This document shows positions 7,094 through 14,868 of a stretch of 17,277 nt of DNA, piece after piece. The DNA is from Bacteroidales bacterium (GTDB lineage: Bacteria; Bacteroidota; Bacteroidia; Bacteroidales; Muribaculaceae). Location: NCBI GenBank assembly GCA_004555955.1, contig SFJG01000039.1:1-17277 (forward strand), read 5' to 3'. Under the pieces are notes generated by a model, which was not told the DNA's origin, searched no databases, and was given only the letters and a program-made list of their open reading frames with translations. The translations under genes were made by a program, and so were the position numbers. Each line of letters begins with the position of its first letter. Position 1 is the first letter of the stretch.

Positions 7094-7125
7094 CTTATAT
7101 ATCCACCCGAACCGAAAAAAATTCT

Positions 7126-7133
7126 TACCTTAG
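7126..7133 (+). promoter_or_regulatory. Possible -7 element of the lipoprotein gene
   Basis: TACCTTAG differs from TAnnTTTG at one position and lies only 4 bp before the ATG at 7138. No -33 box is visible at the right distance. If it is real, the mRNA is almost leaderless. Confidence 0.4.
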
Positions 7134-7137
7134 CGAC

Positions 7138-7776
7138 ATGAAGACAAAGATACTGACTATAATAGCCATCACGTTGCTTACAATTGGCTGCAACGACGAT
7201 GTAGAATACGATTACGGCGATTTCCGCGAAATCTACGCAACCTACGAGGGCAATAACATTCTGACCTACAACGCTCAAGACGACAGTCCTACGGTCACTC
7301 TCCATGCCGACGTTTGGAACGAGAAAACCGTTGCCGCCGGCGAGCGCGCCTTTGTGCGCTACACGGTGGTCAATCAAATTGACGACCGTGAATATAACGT
7401 ACACATCGACGGCTATTCGAAATTGTTCTGCGACGCGGTGCGCAAAGGCTCGACTGACGACATTGCAAGCTATAGTTCTACGCCTATCGACATGACAAGC
7501 ATTTGGCGTTCAGGAAGATATATCAATATTAACGCGTGGGTTCCTCACGTCGAATCGGGCGCAAAAATTATGCTGATTGCCGACGAAGCAACAATCGACG
7601 AGCCGATTCCAGAGGTTTATCTCGTATATAGTGTCGGCGCTAAGCCCGCTACGTTCGAGCGAAAATGCTATGCGTCGTTTGACATCTACAACCTATGGAT
7701 GCGCGAAACCTGCACAGCCATCCGCATACACGTCGACGACCCGACAGGCCAAAGCGAATACGTTTTCGCGAAATAA
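7138..7776 (+). CDS. NigD-like lipoprotein
   Basis: A 212-residue lipoprotein. The N terminus has a basic start, a hydrophobic core and a lipobox TIGC with the lipidated cysteine at residue 18. The following residues, NDDVEYD, are acidic, as in Bacteroidetes signals that send lipoproteins to the cell surface. The mature part is beta-rich. It has a GERAFVRYTVV segment, a repeated YNVHIDGYSKLFC-like strand and an IWRSGRYININAW segment, which resembles the two-domain NigD-like family (an OB-fold-like domain then a beta-sandwich). Members are widespread in Bacteroidales and their molecular function is largely unknown. Family assignment is by pattern recall and is moderate. The stop lies 4 bp from the stop of the convergent glycosyltransferase gene, with no strong terminator between them. 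Confidence 0.62.
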   Translation: MKTKILTIIAITLLTIGCNDDVEYDYGDFREIYATYEGNNILTYNAQDDSPTVTLHADVWNEKTVAAGERAFVRYTVVNQIDDREYNVHIDGYSKLFCDAVRKGSTDDIASYSSTPIDMTSIWRSGRYININAWVPHVESGAKIMLIADEATIDEPIPEVYLVYSVGAKPATFERKCYASFDIYNLWMRETCTAIRIHVDDPTGQSEYVFAK

Positions 7777-7780
7777 CAAA

Positions 7781-8977
7781 TTATTGCCACGTGTAGTTGT
7801 CGACATGCGAGGCGCGAGCCTTATAGCCGAAATTGATGTAAGGCCGTACAAATCTGAAGATTGGAATCGAAAGGAAAAGTTTTTTGCAACTCAAAATCGA
7901 GGCAATTCTACGTTGCGCAAAGATGTAGATAAGCTGCTCGGCTATGTAAAGAACCAAAGCCGACCCGCCGATGATGGCAGCGCGGACATAGTCGCCACCT
8001 ACGGCGCACCACACAGCCCAAGCGAGCGCAGCCGTCACGGCAAGCAGATAAGGCACGCGAACAAGCGACATAACGACGCTCCATGATTCCGCCGCCGGAC
8101 GCAGTTTCGACTGGGTGAAATAGCGGTGATACTTCCCGAATTCATATGTCATTCGGTAGTCAATCGGCTTGCTGACGACGATGCTCTCCGGCGAAATTTC
8201 GGCGGTAACGTCGCTCAGGCGAGCCAATTCTGCAACGAACAAATCGTCATCGCCATATTTAAGGTTCATCGTTTCCGAGAAACCTTTATTCTTGAAAAAC
8301 AAGGATTTACGGTAAGCCATATTACAACGGTTGCCGCGATAAGCGTTGCCGCGAATTGCCGAAGCGAGGTACTGCGAATTTTCGAGGGCTACGTCGAAAG
8401 CGCGGTAGCGATGCCCGAAGTCGGTATCACAGCCATTGTCGACGGCGGTAAAGCCTACAACCACACCGCAGTAGTCGTCGAAATGACGCGTCATAGAGGC
8501 AAGCCAATAAGGCGAAGCCGGCCGACTGTCAGCGTCGATAAACACCACAATATCGTGTTTTGCCGCCTTAACGCCGAGCATTGTCGACAGCTTTCGCAGC
8601 GACACGTTGCAATTAGTGTCGGGGATAAACGTAAAGCGCAAGCCCGGAAATTCCATAGTCAAGAGCGTCACCGCGTCGTCGACATACGATGCCGAATCGG
8701 CATTGACAACAATCACCTCGAATTCGCTATAGCATTGATTCATAATGGCATGCACACATTCCTTCAAACCCTCTCCGTTCTCGCGGTTGGCAAATACGAC
8801 AACCGATACCGGAGGCTGTTCGGCGACATCATCGGGCGAAAACCTTTTGCGTTTCAGCCAATTGGAAAGACAAAATTTGCGCCGCAACGAGTAGATGCTT
8901 TGCACAACAACGAGAAAGACGATAGCGCCAAGTCCGCACAACTCTCCTAATGATATGTTAATTATCGAAAAATCCAT
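7781..8977 (-). CDS. Membrane-anchored family 2 glycosyltransferase
   Basis: A 398-residue enzyme (from the ATG at 8977) predicted to move a sugar from a nucleotide donor to a growing glycan at the inner membrane. It has one N-terminal membrane helix (about 10-30), a GT-A fold (about 55-290) and two C-terminal helices (about 304-326 and 331-355). Visible motifs are PPVSVVVFANRENGEGL, the metal-binding DAD (148-150), and YGDDDLF (241-247), the likely site of the catalytic base. A clear QxxRW motif of processive synthases is not seen, so a single-transfer enzyme is more likely. A TTG five codons upstream (8992) is in frame but is a weaker start than the ATG. It is not in a polysaccharide cluster, so its acceptor is unknown. 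Its own promoter is weak. It lies 71 bp downstream of the second MATE gene on the same strand, so read-through is possible. Confidence 0.85.
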   Translation of the reverse strand: MDFSIINISLGELCGLGAIVFLVVVQSIYSLRRKFCLSNWLKRKRFSPDDVAEQPPVSVVVFANRENGEGLKECVHAIMNQCYSEFEVIVVNADSASYVDDAVTLLTMEFPGLRFTFIPDTNCNVSLRKLSTMLGVKAAKHDIVVFIDADSRPASPYWLASMTRHFDDYCGVVVGFTAVDNGCDTDFGHRYRAFDVALENSQYLASAIRGNAYRGNRCNMAYRKSLFFKNKGFSETMNLKYGDDDLFVAELARLSDVTAEISPESIVVSKPIDYRMTYEFGKYHRYFTQSKLRPAAESWSVVMSLVRVPYLLAVTAALAWAVWCAVGGDYVRAAIIGGSALVLYIAEQLIYIFAQRRIASILSCKKLFLSIPIFRFVRPYINFGYKARASHVDNYTWQ

Positions 8978-8980
8978 TAC

Positions 8981-9013
8981 TTTGTGTTTCAATTTGCGAA
9001 GTTACTACTTTTG
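8981..9013 (+). promoter_or_regulatory. Consensus promoter pointing antisense into the second MATE gene
   Basis: TTTG (8981-8984), 21 bp, then TACTTTTG (9006-9013), a complete match on the plus strand. No plausible plus-strand gene follows. The frame from the ATG at 9022 is the reverse of the MATE gene and has no protein-like character. It overlaps the weak minus-strand promoter of the glycosyltransferase gene. Confidence 0.5.
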
Positions 9014-9027
9014 CGCATATTATGAAA
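8997..9027 (-). promoter_or_regulatory. Possible weak promoter of the glycosyltransferase gene
   Basis: Minus-strand TTTC (9027-9024), 19 bp, then TAACTTCG (9004-8997). Each box differs from the consensus at one position. Spacing and position, 19 bp before the ATG at 8977, are right. Confidence 0.4.
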
Positions 9028-9048
9028 TCGGCTATATCAAAACAAATG

Positions 9049-10359
9049 TTAACGGCATCCGATAATTCGCCGATAAAGCACTGTTTGAGCAATGCCACGC
9101 GAGGCGAGGTAGACCACGAAAGCGAGCCAAAGCACGTTGTTTGCCGAGCCGATGTCGGTCGACACGCAAGCGACTATGCCGAAATAGGCAGCAAAAAACA
9201 TTGCCGAACTGAAAGCCAACGACACGAGCATCTGCCGAGTGGCTGTCAAGCCGATAAACACGCCGTCCCAGACGAAAGCCGCCATCCCGGCTATGGGAAT
9301 AGCTCCCGCCCACATACGATAGTCAGAAAACGCAGCGACGACCGTTGCATCGGTGGTAAGCAGCCTTGTAAGTGCGCCACCGCCAAGAGTATAAACCGCA
9401 GAAAACAAGCACATTACAACTGCGCCCCACACAAACAAGCCGCGCACACTCGCACGCAGCATCCCGCGATTGCCTTCGCCGTAATACCGTCCGCACAATG
9501 CCTCCCCGGCATAGGCTATGCCGTCCATAAAGTAGGAATAGACAACGAAAAGTTGCATAATTAAGGCATTGACTGCCAACACCGTATCGCCCGAGCGTGC
9601 GCCCGCTGACGTAAAAAACAGCATTACAGCCATCATACACATACTGCGCAAAAAGATGTGAGTATTGATTTTGAAAAACCGACCCATACCGGCGAACGAG
9701 TCACGGCTGACGCGAAACTGCGGAAGACCGTGTCGGCGCGCAAGTCGGACGGCTAATGCAAACGCCAACAGCGCCCCAACCCATTGCGCAATGAGCGTAC
9801 CAACGGCTATTCCTACAAATCCCGCATCGAAAACAAACACCAGCAAAAGGCTTGCAATAATATTTGTCACGTTGACAGAAATTGAGACAATCATCTGATA
9901 GACGGAATTTTGCATCCCCACGAACCAGCCCGAGATGCTCATCGTAGCCAGCAGAGCCGGAGCACCCCACACGCAGATGCCAAAATAGCGTACAACAAGC
10001 ACACGAACATTGCTGCTCGGCTCAATTGCCCACAGAAGTAACTCACGCAGAGGCACTTGTAGAACGACAATTGCCATCCCGATGGCAGTTGCAACGATTG
10101 AAGAGCGCACAAAGAGCGAGGCACAATCCATCCTGTCGTTTCTGCCGAAGGCCTGCGCCGTCATACCACTTGTTCCCATCCGCAGAAATCCGAAATTCCA
10201 GTACGTCAGGTTGAACATCGTGGCACCCACAGCCACCGCGCCAATCATTGCCGTAGTGCCGATATGCCCGGCAATAGCCAAGTCGAGTAGCCCCAACAGG
10301 GGGACTACAATATTCGCCACGATAGCGGGAACGGCGATGGCAAAGATACGGCGATGCAT
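9049..10359 (-). CDS. MATE family efflux transporter, DinF subfamily
   Basis: A 436-residue transporter of the DinF branch of MATE exporters. It has about twelve hydrophobic helices, starting AIAVPAIVANIVVPLLGLLD. The branch-typical motif lies at 264-294: a NALIMQLF segment followed by FMDGIAYAGEALCGRYYG. These proteins export organic cations or related compounds with H+ or Na+. Some DinF members are tied to oxidative or bile-salt stress; no such link can be shown here. The start ATG lies 3 bp after the stop of the SulP gene, so the two are surely co-transcribed. It shares only fold-level similarity with the NorM-like MATE at 3705-5030. The plus-strand promoter at 8981-9013 could produce antisense RNA across its 3' end. 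Confidence 0.9.
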   Translation of the reverse strand: MHRRIFAIAVPAIVANIVVPLLGLLDLAIAGHIGTTAMIGAVAVGATMFNLTYWNFGFLRMGTSGMTAQAFGRNDRMDCASLFVRSSIVATAIGMAIVVLQVPLRELLLWAIEPSSNVRVLVVRYFGICVWGAPALLATMSISGWFVGMQNSVYQMIVSISVNVTNIIASLLLVFVFDAGFVGIAVGTLIAQWVGALLAFALAVRLARRHGLPQFRVSRDSFAGMGRFFKINTHIFLRSMCMMAVMLFFTSAGARSGDTVLAVNALIMQLFVVYSYFMDGIAYAGEALCGRYYGEGNRGMLRASVRGLFVWGAVVMCLFSAVYTLGGGALTRLLTTDATVVAAFSDYRMWAGAIPIAGMAAFVWDGVFIGLTATRQMLVSLAFSSAMFFAAYFGIVACVSTDIGSANNVLWLAFVVYLASRGIAQTVLYRRIIGCR

Positions 10360-10362
10360 CGA

Positions 10363-12075
10363 CTAACGAATACGTTGATGGCGTTCGGCAGCCTCGATGG
10401 CAAGTTTATTTGCCATCACAACAGCCTTTGTGATGTGGTCGCAGATGTGGTCATTGCCGATAAGTTGCTCAATGCTGGCACGTTGCAACGCGCTGTGAAC
10501 ATTCGGATTGACACCCGAGAGCACCACATGTATGCCTTCTTTCTGCGACGAACGGATGAGAATTTCCAGGTTGTGGATGGCTGTCGAGTCGATAAACGGC
10601 ACTTTGCGCATACGCAGGATACGCACACTCGGCTTGTCACCGATAGAACGCATCATGTCGTCAAACTTAGTAGCCACGCCGAAGAAGAACGGGCCGTCGA
10701 TTTCGTACACCTCAACGCCACGCTCGAGGTTAAGTATCTCATGAGTAGTGATTTCCGCGCCTTCTGCTATGTCGATTTGCTCGCCGAAGTGATGAATCTG
10801 CGTATTCTCCATAACGCGGCGCAAGAAGAGCAAGATGGCAAGCAGCAAGCCCATCTCGATAGCGATTGTGAGGTCGAAAACAACAGTCAAGACAAAGGTA
10901 ACAATCATCACCGTAACGTCCGATTTCGGCGATTTGAGCAGAGCTCGCACCGTACGCCAACCACTCATATTGTACGACACCATTATGAGTACGCCCGCCA
11001 GACATGCCATCGGAATCAAGTTGATGAGCGGCATCAAGAACAAGAAAATCAGTAGCAAAACGACAGCGTGGATAAGTCCGGCAACCGGAGTGCGACCGCC
11101 GTTAGTGATGTTGGTCATCGTGCGAGCAATGGCGCCCGTGACGGGAATACCGCCGAAAAACGGCACGGTAACATTGGCAATACCCTGCCCAATAAGTTCG
11201 GTGTTGGAATTCGTCACCGTACTCGTTGCACCATCGGCAACGGTAGCCGACAGCAGCGATTCAATGGCACCGAGCATTGCTATGGTAAATGCCGAGGGCA
11301 GCAGAGCGTTGATTGTGTCGATGTTGATGTCTATCGAATGAGGCTCCGGAATCGAACCGGAGAGGTTGCTAAAGCGGTCGCCAATGGTTTCGATGCCGGT
11401 AACGCCGCAAAATTCGCGAAGCAAGTAGACCGCAACGGTCACAACCACAATAGCAATAAGCGCACCCGGCAGTTTCTTCGAGATATACGGAATTCCGGCA
11501 ATGATGACCAACGAAGCAATACCAACGACCAACGTGGGAAGATGAGTTGTGCCGAAATGCGTCAGATAGACGCCCCATTTAGATATGAATCCCGCAGGAA
11601 GTGCTCCGGTTTCAAGCCCGAAGAAATCAGTGATTTGCGTAGAAAAAATCGTCACGGCAATACCCGAAGTAAAGCCGATTACGATGGGATATGGTATAAA
11701 CTTGATTACCGTACCCAGCCGGAACAGACCCAGCGCAATGAGTATCAATCCCGCCATAAATGTAGCTATGGCAAGTCCTGTGAGCCCGTATTGCTGAATA
11801 ATGCCGTAGATAATCACGATAAACGCACCCGTCGGACCGCCGATTTGTACAGTGTTGCCCCCGAATGCCGACACCAAAAAGCCGCCGATAACCGCTGTTA
11901 TCAAACCAACCGTAGGCGTCACGCCCGAGGCGATACCGAACGCCACTGCCAACGGCAGTGCAACGATGCCGACTACGATGCCGGCTATCAGGTCGTTCTT
12001 AAACTTGCTTGCGTTGTAGTCTTTGAAAGTCGAAAACAATTTCGGCTTAAAATCGATAGATGATAAAATTTTCAT
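10363..12075 (-). CDS. SulP family inorganic anion transporter with STAS domain
   Basis: A 570-residue transporter of the SulP/SLC26 family, which carries sulfate, bicarbonate or other anions across the inner membrane. Residues about 25-425 form the transmembrane core, with the conserved first helices FKNDLIAGIVVGIVALPLAV, GGPTGAF (79-85), NSNTELIGQGIANV (289-302) and GGIPVTGAIARTMTNI. Residues about 453-552 form a cytoplasmic STAS domain with the typical DSTA loop (496-499). The length is typical and both parts are intact. Substrate cannot be set from sequence: sulfate and bicarbonate are both common in this family, and no sulfate-assimilation or carbonic anhydrase gene is adjacent. It is the first gene of a two-gene operon with the DinF-type MATE and has a clear promoter about 50 bp upstream. 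Confidence 0.93.
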   Translation of the reverse strand: MKILSSIDFKPKLFSTFKDYNASKFKNDLIAGIVVGIVALPLAVAFGIASGVTPTVGLITAVIGGFLVSAFGGNTVQIGGPTGAFIVIIYGIIQQYGLTGLAIATFMAGLILIALGLFRLGTVIKFIPYPIVIGFTSGIAVTIFSTQITDFFGLETGALPAGFISKWGVYLTHFGTTHLPTLVVGIASLVIIAGIPYISKKLPGALIAIVVVTVAVYLLREFCGVTGIETIGDRFSNLSGSIPEPHSIDINIDTINALLPSAFTIAMLGAIESLLSATVADGATSTVTNSNTELIGQGIANVTVPFFGGIPVTGAIARTMTNITNGGRTPVAGLIHAVVLLLIFLFLMPLINLIPMACLAGVLIMVSYNMSGWRTVRALLKSPKSDVTVMIVTFVLTVVFDLTIAIEMGLLLAILLFLRRVMENTQIHHFGEQIDIAEGAEITTHEILNLERGVEVYEIDGPFFFGVATKFDDMMRSIGDKPSVRILRMRKVPFIDSTAIHNLEILIRSSQKEGIHVVLSGVNPNVHSALQRASIEQLIGNDHICDHITKAVVMANKLAIEAAERHQRIR

Positions 12076-12122
12076 AAATGCGTGAAACCTTGCGTTAAAA
12101 ACAATCTTTCTTAAACCGACTG

Positions 12123-12153
12123 CAAAGTTACACCAACCGCGCCGATTAACAAA
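12123..12153 (-). promoter_or_regulatory. Promoter of the SulP-MATE operon
   Basis: Minus-strand TTTG (12153-12150), 19 bp, then TAACTTTG (12130-12123), a full consensus match. The leader to the ATG at 12075 is about 40-45 nt. Confidence 0.8.
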
Positions 12154-12247
12154 ATTAAAACCAAATTATTTGTTTTTTTGTTAAATATCAAAAGTCATCG
12201 AATGGCTTGAACGGCTTTAGAGCGCGTTCCTTAATGCTGAAAAAATT

Positions 12248-13081
12248 CTAAACGCGTTCGGCGATGTATCGAGCAACGGAGTCGGTCGTATTGTCGTCGA
12301 TTATTTCATCGGCAACAGCAAGCACCTCCTGCGCCGCGTTGGCGGGAGCGACAAAACGAGTGGCAATAGTCTTCATCGACAGGTCGTTGGCGCTGTCGCC
12401 AAACACGACAATCTCGTCGGCGGCAACGCTGCGAGCAATTTCAGCCACGGCGGCGGCTTTGCTGACGCCGTGCGCCATCACCTCAAAGAGTCCGGTCGAG
12501 GCATCGAAGATGTCGCGATAGCACGTCATCGAGCAAGGCAACACTTCGCGTGCCCGAGCGTGTGCGGCAACGATATGGTCATAGTCGCCAATGGCAAAGG
12601 TGAGCATTGCCGAGCCGAGCAAGTTGTCGGGAATACGGTCGGAAATGACGAATCGCTTATGCGGAGCATTGGCACGTTGAAGATAGAACGCGCGTTCGGC
12701 ATCGCTCATCTGCGGAGAATGGTAGGCGTTGATTATTTCCTCCTCTTCGTTATAAAAATAATAGAACGGACGAATGCCGTTCTGCGAGCAAATGTCGCGT
12801 AGCGCGGCGAGTCGCTCGGCTTGCATATAGTGGCGGTTGACGAGCCTGTGGTTGTGCCACATCGCCGCACCTGTCATCACAACGTAAGGCAGACTGCCGC
12901 GGATTTGCGACATCAAGCCGTCGACGGTTGCCGGAGTGCGCGCCGTGGCGATGGTGAAGAGTGCGCCGCGGTCGATGGCGGCTTGCAGCAACTGCGCGCT
13001 ACGCTCCGACACGACACTTTGACGATTGAGCAACGTGCCGTCGAGGTCACTGACATAGAGCACTTTAGTCGGTCGGTTCAT
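12248..13081 (-). CDS. Cof-type HAD-IIB family phosphatase
   Basis: A 277-residue hydrolase of the haloacid dehalogenase superfamily, Cof/HAD-IIB branch, which removes phosphate from small metabolites such as sugar phosphates or cofactors. All four catalytic motifs are visible: DLDGTLL (nucleophile D12, acid/base D14), TAR (T46), K208, and GDSANDLSM (D229, D233). The region between motifs II and III (about 80-195) is the type II cap that sets substrate choice. The start codon lies inside the end of tatC (17-bp overlap), so translation is probably coupled. No clear intrinsic terminator follows the stop in the 172 bp before the SulP gene. The physiological substrate is not predictable, and no functional tie to Tat export is known. 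Confidence 0.9.
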   Translation of the reverse strand: MNRPTKVLYVSDLDGTLLNRQSVVSERSAQLLQAAIDRGALFTIATARTPATVDGLMSQIRGSLPYVVMTGAAMWHNHRLVNRHYMQAERLAALRDICSQNGIRPFYYFYNEEEEIINAYHSPQMSDAERAFYLQRANAPHKRFVISDRIPDNLLGSAMLTFAIGDYDHIVAAHARAREVLPCSMTCYRDIFDASTGLFEVMAHGVSKAAAVAEIARSVAADEIVVFGDSANDLSMKTIATRFVAPANAAQEVLAVADEIIDDNTTDSVARYIAERV

Positions 13082-13877
13082 CGCGTTTAACTATTAAAGC
13101 ACTACCCTCGTAGAGAAGGTATAAAGGCAGAAAAACAATCAAGAGAGTAATCGGGTCGCCGGTCGGGGTGATAAGCGCAGCCACGATTAACAGAACGACG
13201 ACCGCATGGCGACGGAAACGTCGGAAGAACGAGCGGCGCACTATGCCCATCAGCGACAGCACCCAAGCCAGCAGCGGCAGTTCGAAGACGAGCCCCATAA
13301 CCAAATTGAGCATCATAAAGTTGTCCATATACGAGTCGAGCGTAAGCATATTGGTGATGTTTCCGCTCAGTTGGTATTGGTAGAGAAAGCGTAGCGTGAT
13401 GGGGAATACCAAAAAATAGCCTACGGCAACGCCGACATAGAAAAGCACGGTGCCGCCAACGAAAGCAATTTCGGCGCCACGTCGTTCGCCGGGATAGAGC
13501 GCCGGGCGGACGAATCCCCACAACAGATATATAAGAATAGGAAAACCGAGCACGAGCGAAGACCAAAACGACGCGCTGATGTGAGTGAAAAATTGCGAAG
13601 CCAAGCGGGTGTTGATAAGGTCGACGTGGTAGCCCTCGGTGGTGAATTGCGGCAACGCCGGAAATTGAGCGGTGACCCACGCAAAAAATCGATAGAGCGG
13701 GAAATCGCCGTTGCAAGGCGCCATTATCACGTTGTCGAAGAGGTAAGGCATAAAGTAGAACAGCACAAGAAAGAGCGCAAAAACAGTGGCAGCCATCCGA
13801 AACAGCACTTTGCGCAAATCTTCCAGATGACCCCAAAACGTTTTCTCTTCAGAGCCGCTTTGCTTGTCGTCAGCCAT
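13065..13877 (-). CDS. tatC: Twin-arginine translocase subunit TatC
   Basis: A 270-residue six-helix membrane protein, the receptor of the twin-arginine pathway that recognises RR signal peptides of folded proteins. Hallmarks: the N-terminal FWGHLEDLRKVLFR motif with the conserved Glu for signal-peptide binding, the ASFWSSLVLGFPILIYLLWGF region before PALYPGERR, and the late LITPTGDPIT segment. The length is slightly above the E. coli protein, with a longer first periplasmic loop (about 55-95). It lies 5 bp after tatA and overlaps the HAD gene by 17 bp. No tatB is present nearby, which fits the minimal TatAC type. Confidence 0.95.
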   Translation of the reverse strand: MADDKQSGSEEKTFWGHLEDLRKVLFRMAATVFALFLVLFYFMPYLFDNVIMAPCNGDFPLYRFFAWVTAQFPALPQFTTEGYHVDLINTRLASQFFTHISASFWSSLVLGFPILIYLLWGFVRPALYPGERRGAEIAFVGGTVLFYVGVAVGYFLVFPITLRFLYQYQLSGNITNMLTLDSYMDNFMMLNLVMGLVFELPLLAWVLSLMGIVRRSFFRRFRRHAVVVLLIVAALITPTGDPITLLIVFLPLYLLYEGSALIVKRDEPTD

Positions 13878-13882
13878 ATGGG

Positions 13883-14092
13883 CTACTTCTTTTCCTCTTT
13901 TTTGTCGTCGGCAGGTGCTTCGATGTCGTTTTTCACCTCGTTCATACCTTCTTTGAAGCTACGAACTCCGCGCCCCAGACCTTTCATCAAGTCGGGTATC
14001 TTTTTTGCTCCGAAAAGAAGCAAGATTATGACAAGAATAATAATCAGTTCACCCATTCCCAGGTTGCCGATTAGCAAAAGTTGATTTAGCAT
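13883..14092 (-). CDS. tatA: Twin-arginine translocase subunit TatA
   Basis: A 69-residue pore-forming Tat subunit. It has a short N-terminal membrane helix (GELIIILVIILLLFGAKKIP, about residues 14-33) ending in the conserved FGxKKxP hinge, an amphipathic helix (DLMKGLGRGVRSFKEGMNEV) and a charged C-terminal tail. Size and order are those of TatA/E, not TatB. It is first in the tatA-tatC-HAD operon and has a full consensus promoter. Confidence 0.95.
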   Translation of the reverse strand: MLNQLLLIGNLGMGELIIILVIILLLFGAKKIPDLMKGLGRGVRSFKEGMNEVKNDIEAPADDKKEEKK

Positions 14093-14122
14093 AGTCGGTT
14101 TTTGTTTTTATGTCCTTTTCAA

Positions 14123-14154
14123 CAAAGGTAGTACAAATCGCGTGACGGCGCAAA
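14123..14154 (-). promoter_or_regulatory. Promoter of the tatA-tatC-HAD operon
   Basis: Minus-strand TTTG (14154-14151), 20 bp, then TACCTTTG (14130-14123), an exact consensus match. The leader to the tatA ATG is about 25 nt. Confidence 0.82.
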
Positions 14155-14269
14155 AAAAATGCACACTTTTTTAATATTTGTGTTGCACAAAGCACGCGCA
14201 AGTGTGTAATTTTTAATACTTTAGCAAAGTTTTTCAAAAAAAACGTATCAAATAATAACAATAAATATA

Positions 14270-14277
14270 TACCTTTG
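14270..14277 (+). promoter_or_regulatory. -7 element of the XRE-cupin / acyl-CoA synthetase operon
   Basis: TACCTTTG is a perfect TAnnTTTG, 26 bp before the ATG at 14304. No convincing TTTG lies 19-21 bp upstream (AT-rich sequence instead), which would fit a promoter that needs an activator. Confidence 0.65.
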
Positions 14278-14303
14278 CCGACACAAAAACAATAGTATAA
14301 GTT

Positions 14304-14849
14304 ATGAGTCAAATAGAAGAAGTAGCAACACGCTTAAAAGGATTGCGCGATGCCTTAGGGCTGGCGATTGACGAGATAGCGGCAGTATGTGGAGTAGACA
14401 CAACGACATATAAGAAATATGAGAGCGCCGAAGCCGACATCCCTATCAGCACCATCCAAAAGATAGCCAACACCTATGGAATCGAGATTATGGCGTTGCT
14501 GTTCGGCGAAGAGCCGAAGATGCGCAGCTATTTTGTAACGCGCCACGGCACAGGAGCCAGCGTAGAACGTCGCAGTTGGTATAAATATCAGTCGCTTGCC
14601 GCCGGATTTTCGGGGCGGTCGATTGAGCCGTTTTTGGTAACCGTTGAGCCTTCGACCGACGGCGTGCACCTGAGCAGCCACGACGGACAAGAGTTCAACT
14701 ACATCGAAAGCGGCACAATGGAACTGCACATCGACGGCAAAACCATCACCCTCAACGCCGGCGACACTATCATCTACGACGCACGTCACCCTCACGGCAT
14801 GAAAGCCATCGGCGACCAACCGCTTCGCTTCATTGCCATCATCTGTTAA
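14304..14849 (+). CDS. XRE-family regulator with C-terminal cupin sensor domain
   Basis: A 181-residue regulator. Residues about 5-65 are an XRE-type helix-turn-helix (RLKGLRDALGLAIDEIAAVCGV...TYKKYES...IPISTIQKIANTYG). Residues about 108-180 are a cupin barrel with SSHDGQEFNYIESGTMELHIDG and GDTIIYDARHPHGM. Candidate metal ligands are H126, E130 and H164. In such proteins the cupin binds a small effector and the HTH binds operator DNA. The gene ends 19 bp before the acyl-CoA synthetase on the same strand and shares its promoter, so the likely effector is the acid, CoA ester or related metabolite handled by that enzyme. That link is inference from context. Confidence 0.9.
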   Translation: MSQIEEVATRLKGLRDALGLAIDEIAAVCGVDTTTYKKYESAEADIPISTIQKIANTYGIEIMALLFGEEPKMRSYFVTRHGTGASVERRSWYKYQSLAAGFSGRSIEPFLVTVEPSTDGVHLSSHDGQEFNYIESGTMELHIDGKTITLNAGDTIIYDARHPHGMKAIGDQPLRFIAIIC

Positions 14850-14868
14850 TCTGTAAAAACAACATATT

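Larger units (their letters stand above)
6745..7137. other. 393-bp intergenic region containing a self-contained transcript unit
   Basis: No credible protein gene of useful length is seen on either strand. The first ~105 bp are very AT-rich and carry a 10-bp direct repeat, ATTTATATTA (6809-6818 and 6829-6838), exactly 20 bp apart. Next come a promoter, a structured segment with several stem-loops, and an intrinsic terminator; the last ~45 bp hold the -7 element of the following lipoprotein gene. The parts are listed separately. Confidence 0.8.

Noticed and set aside
8126..8950. 274-codon plus-strand frame opposite the glycosyltransferase
   Set aside because: Shadow of the real gene: no motif, low-complexity basic composition, and no promoter.
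9022..9564. 180-codon frame following the plus-strand promoter at 8981-9013
   Set aside because: Despite the good promoter, the protein has no hydrophobic core or motif and mirrors the MATE gene in reverse, so antisense RNA is the more careful reading.
11068..12063. 331-codon plus-strand frame opposite the SulP gene
   Set aside because: Composition rich in Arg, Asn and Asp with no hydrophobic core or motif; typical antisense artefact.
12163..12247. Possible terminator after the HAD phosphatase gene
   Set aside because: Short GAACG/CGTTC and TTTAGA/TCTAAA pairings exist, but none has a stable stem followed by a T run.
14161..14206. Inverted repeat CACACTT / AAGTGTG between tatA and the XRE-cupin gene
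   Set aside because: Arms of 7 bp separated by 31 bp in AT-rich DNA; could be chance. Noted only as a possible operator.
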